Of a stretch of DNA of 5,372 nucleotides, positions 4,382-5,372 are shown piece after piece; position 1 is the first letter of the stretch; each line of letters opens with the position of its first letter. The stretch is from NCBI GenBank assembly GCA_946480685.1, contig CAMLLI010000370.1, positions 1 through 5,372 on the forward strand, written 5' to 3'. The position numbers and the translations under genes are program-made. Below the pieces are notes generated by a model. That model was not told where the DNA came from and made no database searches. It saw nothing but the letters and a program-made list of their open reading frames with translations. This stretch comes from an uncultured Flammeovirgaceae bacterium (lineage in GTDB: Bacteria > Bacteroidota > Bacteroidia > Cytophagales > Cyclobacteriaceae).

Positions 4382-5372
4382 ATGCTATTACCCTTTAAAA
4401 AAGTGCTCAGCACCAGCGTTGTGTTCGCACTGTTTGCTTCCCTTGTCTTATTCAGTTCGTGTGGTGGTGATGATGACGATGTCACTCCGGATACCACAGC
4501 TCCTGAGGTTACGATCGAGGGCCTTACCAATGATGCGGCTGTAAATGGTACAGTAGCCGTATCGTTGGATTCCGATGAGAATGATCTCGATAAAGTAGAG
4601 ATATACGTGGACGGTACATTGGTTACTACATTAACAGGAAGCCCTTTCCAATATACATGGGACTCCAACACGGTACAGGATGGTACGCATACCATCAAAG
4701 TTGTGGCTTACGATAAATCCGGAAACAAAACTGAACAACAGGTTTCCGTTGCTGTCAGTAACACGCTAGTGAGCTTTAGCATTGCAGCCAACCAGCTTGA
4801 AACAGAGGAAGACTATAAGGAGCGTGGCTTTGTATTTCTTTCAGATGAAAATGGAAAAGTAATCGCTTCTACAGAGTATGAGAATGGCAAGAGCTATACA
4901 TTGAAGAATGCAGAATTTAAAGGTGAGAAATTCTTCCTGTCCGAAGTAGTAGTTCGGACTGGAACTGAATCAGATCGCAGTCGCATTATTACGTTTCCGC
5001 AGGTAGAGCGTGGCAAGAGCTGGAAGCTGTCGTTCGAACATGACGAAGATGAGACATTTGTAGGTGAAGCCACGCTAAACTTTACAAATCTCGCGAACGG
5101 ATATGCCTATTACGTTGAATCGAATGGTGACCAGGCATTTCCCGATGAATATCATCTGAGTGAGGTTGTAAAGTTGCGTAAAAATCCCAGTCTGTTGTAC
5201 GTTGAGAAGCAGGACGAATGGGCTACTCAAACTCCTACATACCGGTTGTTCACAAATATCACTACCGGAGCGAGCTATACAATCAACCTGAACACGATAA
5301 CTACACCGGTAACGGAGACAACAGTTAAATTGCCAGACGATGCCTATTATGCACAAGTTGAGGTAAGAGCAT
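4382..5372 (+). CDS. Secreted lipoprotein with bacterial Ig-like domain (3' end outside the window)
   Basis: The first 330 residues are present; the frame is still open at the window edge. Residues 1-27 are a lipoprotein signal peptide: basic Lys6-Lys7, a hydrophobic core 13-24, and a Leu-Phe-Ser-Ser-Cys27 lipobox. Cys27 would become the lipidated N terminus. It is followed by Gly-Gly and four Asp (30-33); acidic residues at this place are associated with export to the cell surface in Bacteroidota. A Thr/Pro linker leads to an Ig-like domain at about 39-126, with the typical Val-Asp-Gly (76-78), Pro-Phe-Gln-Tyr-Thr-Trp (88-93), Asp-Gly-Thr-His-Thr (100-104) and Ala-Tyr-Asp-Lys-Ser-Gly-Asn (109-115) landmarks, close to the Pfam Big_7 type. 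Residues 127-330 are beta-rich, acidic and Ser/Thr-rich, perhaps further repeated beta domains, which I do not recognise. The ATG is preceded by an A run (4377-4381) rather than a Shine-Dalgarno. An in-frame upstream ATG at 4223 would bury the signal peptide internally and is disfavoured. Role unknown: adhesion or surface binding is inference. Confidence 0.88.
   Translation, partial: MLLPFKKVLSTSVVFALFASLVLFSSCGGDDDDVTPDTTAPEVTIEGLTNDAAVNGTVAVSLDSDENDLDKVEIYVDGTLVTTLTGSPFQYTWDSNTVQDGTHTIKVVAYDKSGNKTEQQVSVAVSNTLVSFSIAANQLETEEDYKERGFVFLSDENGKVIASTEYENGKSYTLKNAEFKGEKFFLSEVVVRTGTESDRSRIITFPQVERGKSWKLSFEHDEDETFVGEATLNFTNLANGYAYYVESNGDQAFPDEYHLSEVVKLRKNPSLLYVEKQDEWATQTPTYRLFTNITTGASYTINLNTITTPVTETTVKLPDDAYYAQVEVRA

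Noticed and set aside
4348..4698. 116-codon minus-strand open frame, plus the 4323-4544 plus-strand frame and the 5075-5356 minus-strand frame
   Set aside because: These are shadows of the lipoprotein gene, whose frame has a full signal peptide, lipobox and Ig-like domain and stays open to the window end.

Overview
The window reads as chromosomal DNA from a Bacteroidota bacterium, most likely a Cytophagales/Chitinophagales-type lineage. That placement is inference. It rests on A/T-rich start regions without Shine-Dalgarno sequences, a candidate promoter close to the Bacteroidota TAnnTTTG -7 element, a lipoprotein with Cys-Gly-Gly followed by a run of Asp (typical of Bacteroidota surface lipoproteins), and a type II NADH dehydrogenase. 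No rRNA, tRNA, CRISPR array, insertion sequence or transposase is visible.

Layout from left to right. (1) Positions 29-1116, minus strand: a two-gene unit made of a 114-aa soluble protein ending in a Cys-Pro-Pro-Tyr-Cys motif, then a 225-aa protein with about seven membrane segments. The genes are 26 nt apart. A candidate promoter lies upstream, and a terminator hairpin begins at the last base of the second stop codon. (2) Positions 1117-1477: a non-coding stretch with a tandem array of 11-bp direct repeats upstream of that candidate promoter. (3) Positions 1478-2854, minus strand: a complete type II NADH:quinone oxidoreductase gene followed by a strong intrinsic terminator. (4) Positions 3108-4010, plus strand and divergent from ndh: an arginase/agmatinase-superfamily protein that lacks the first metal-binding His (GGDCS instead of GGDHS). 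Its start is ambiguous and probably TTG. A hairpin plus T-tract lies 157 nt downstream. (5) Positions 4011-4381: a non-coding leader with a near-perfect 12-bp inverted repeat just before the next gene. (6) Positions 4382-5372, plus strand: the first 330 residues of a secreted lipoprotein with an N-terminal bacterial Ig-like domain, running off the window.

The genes do not form one pathway. NDH-2 is core respiration and the ureohydrolase homologue is probably metabolic. The lipoprotein is envelope-associated. The small protein/membrane protein pair has no function that can be assigned here. That pair, with its repeat array and private terminator, is the best candidate for an undescribed system, but nothing in the sequence shows what it does.
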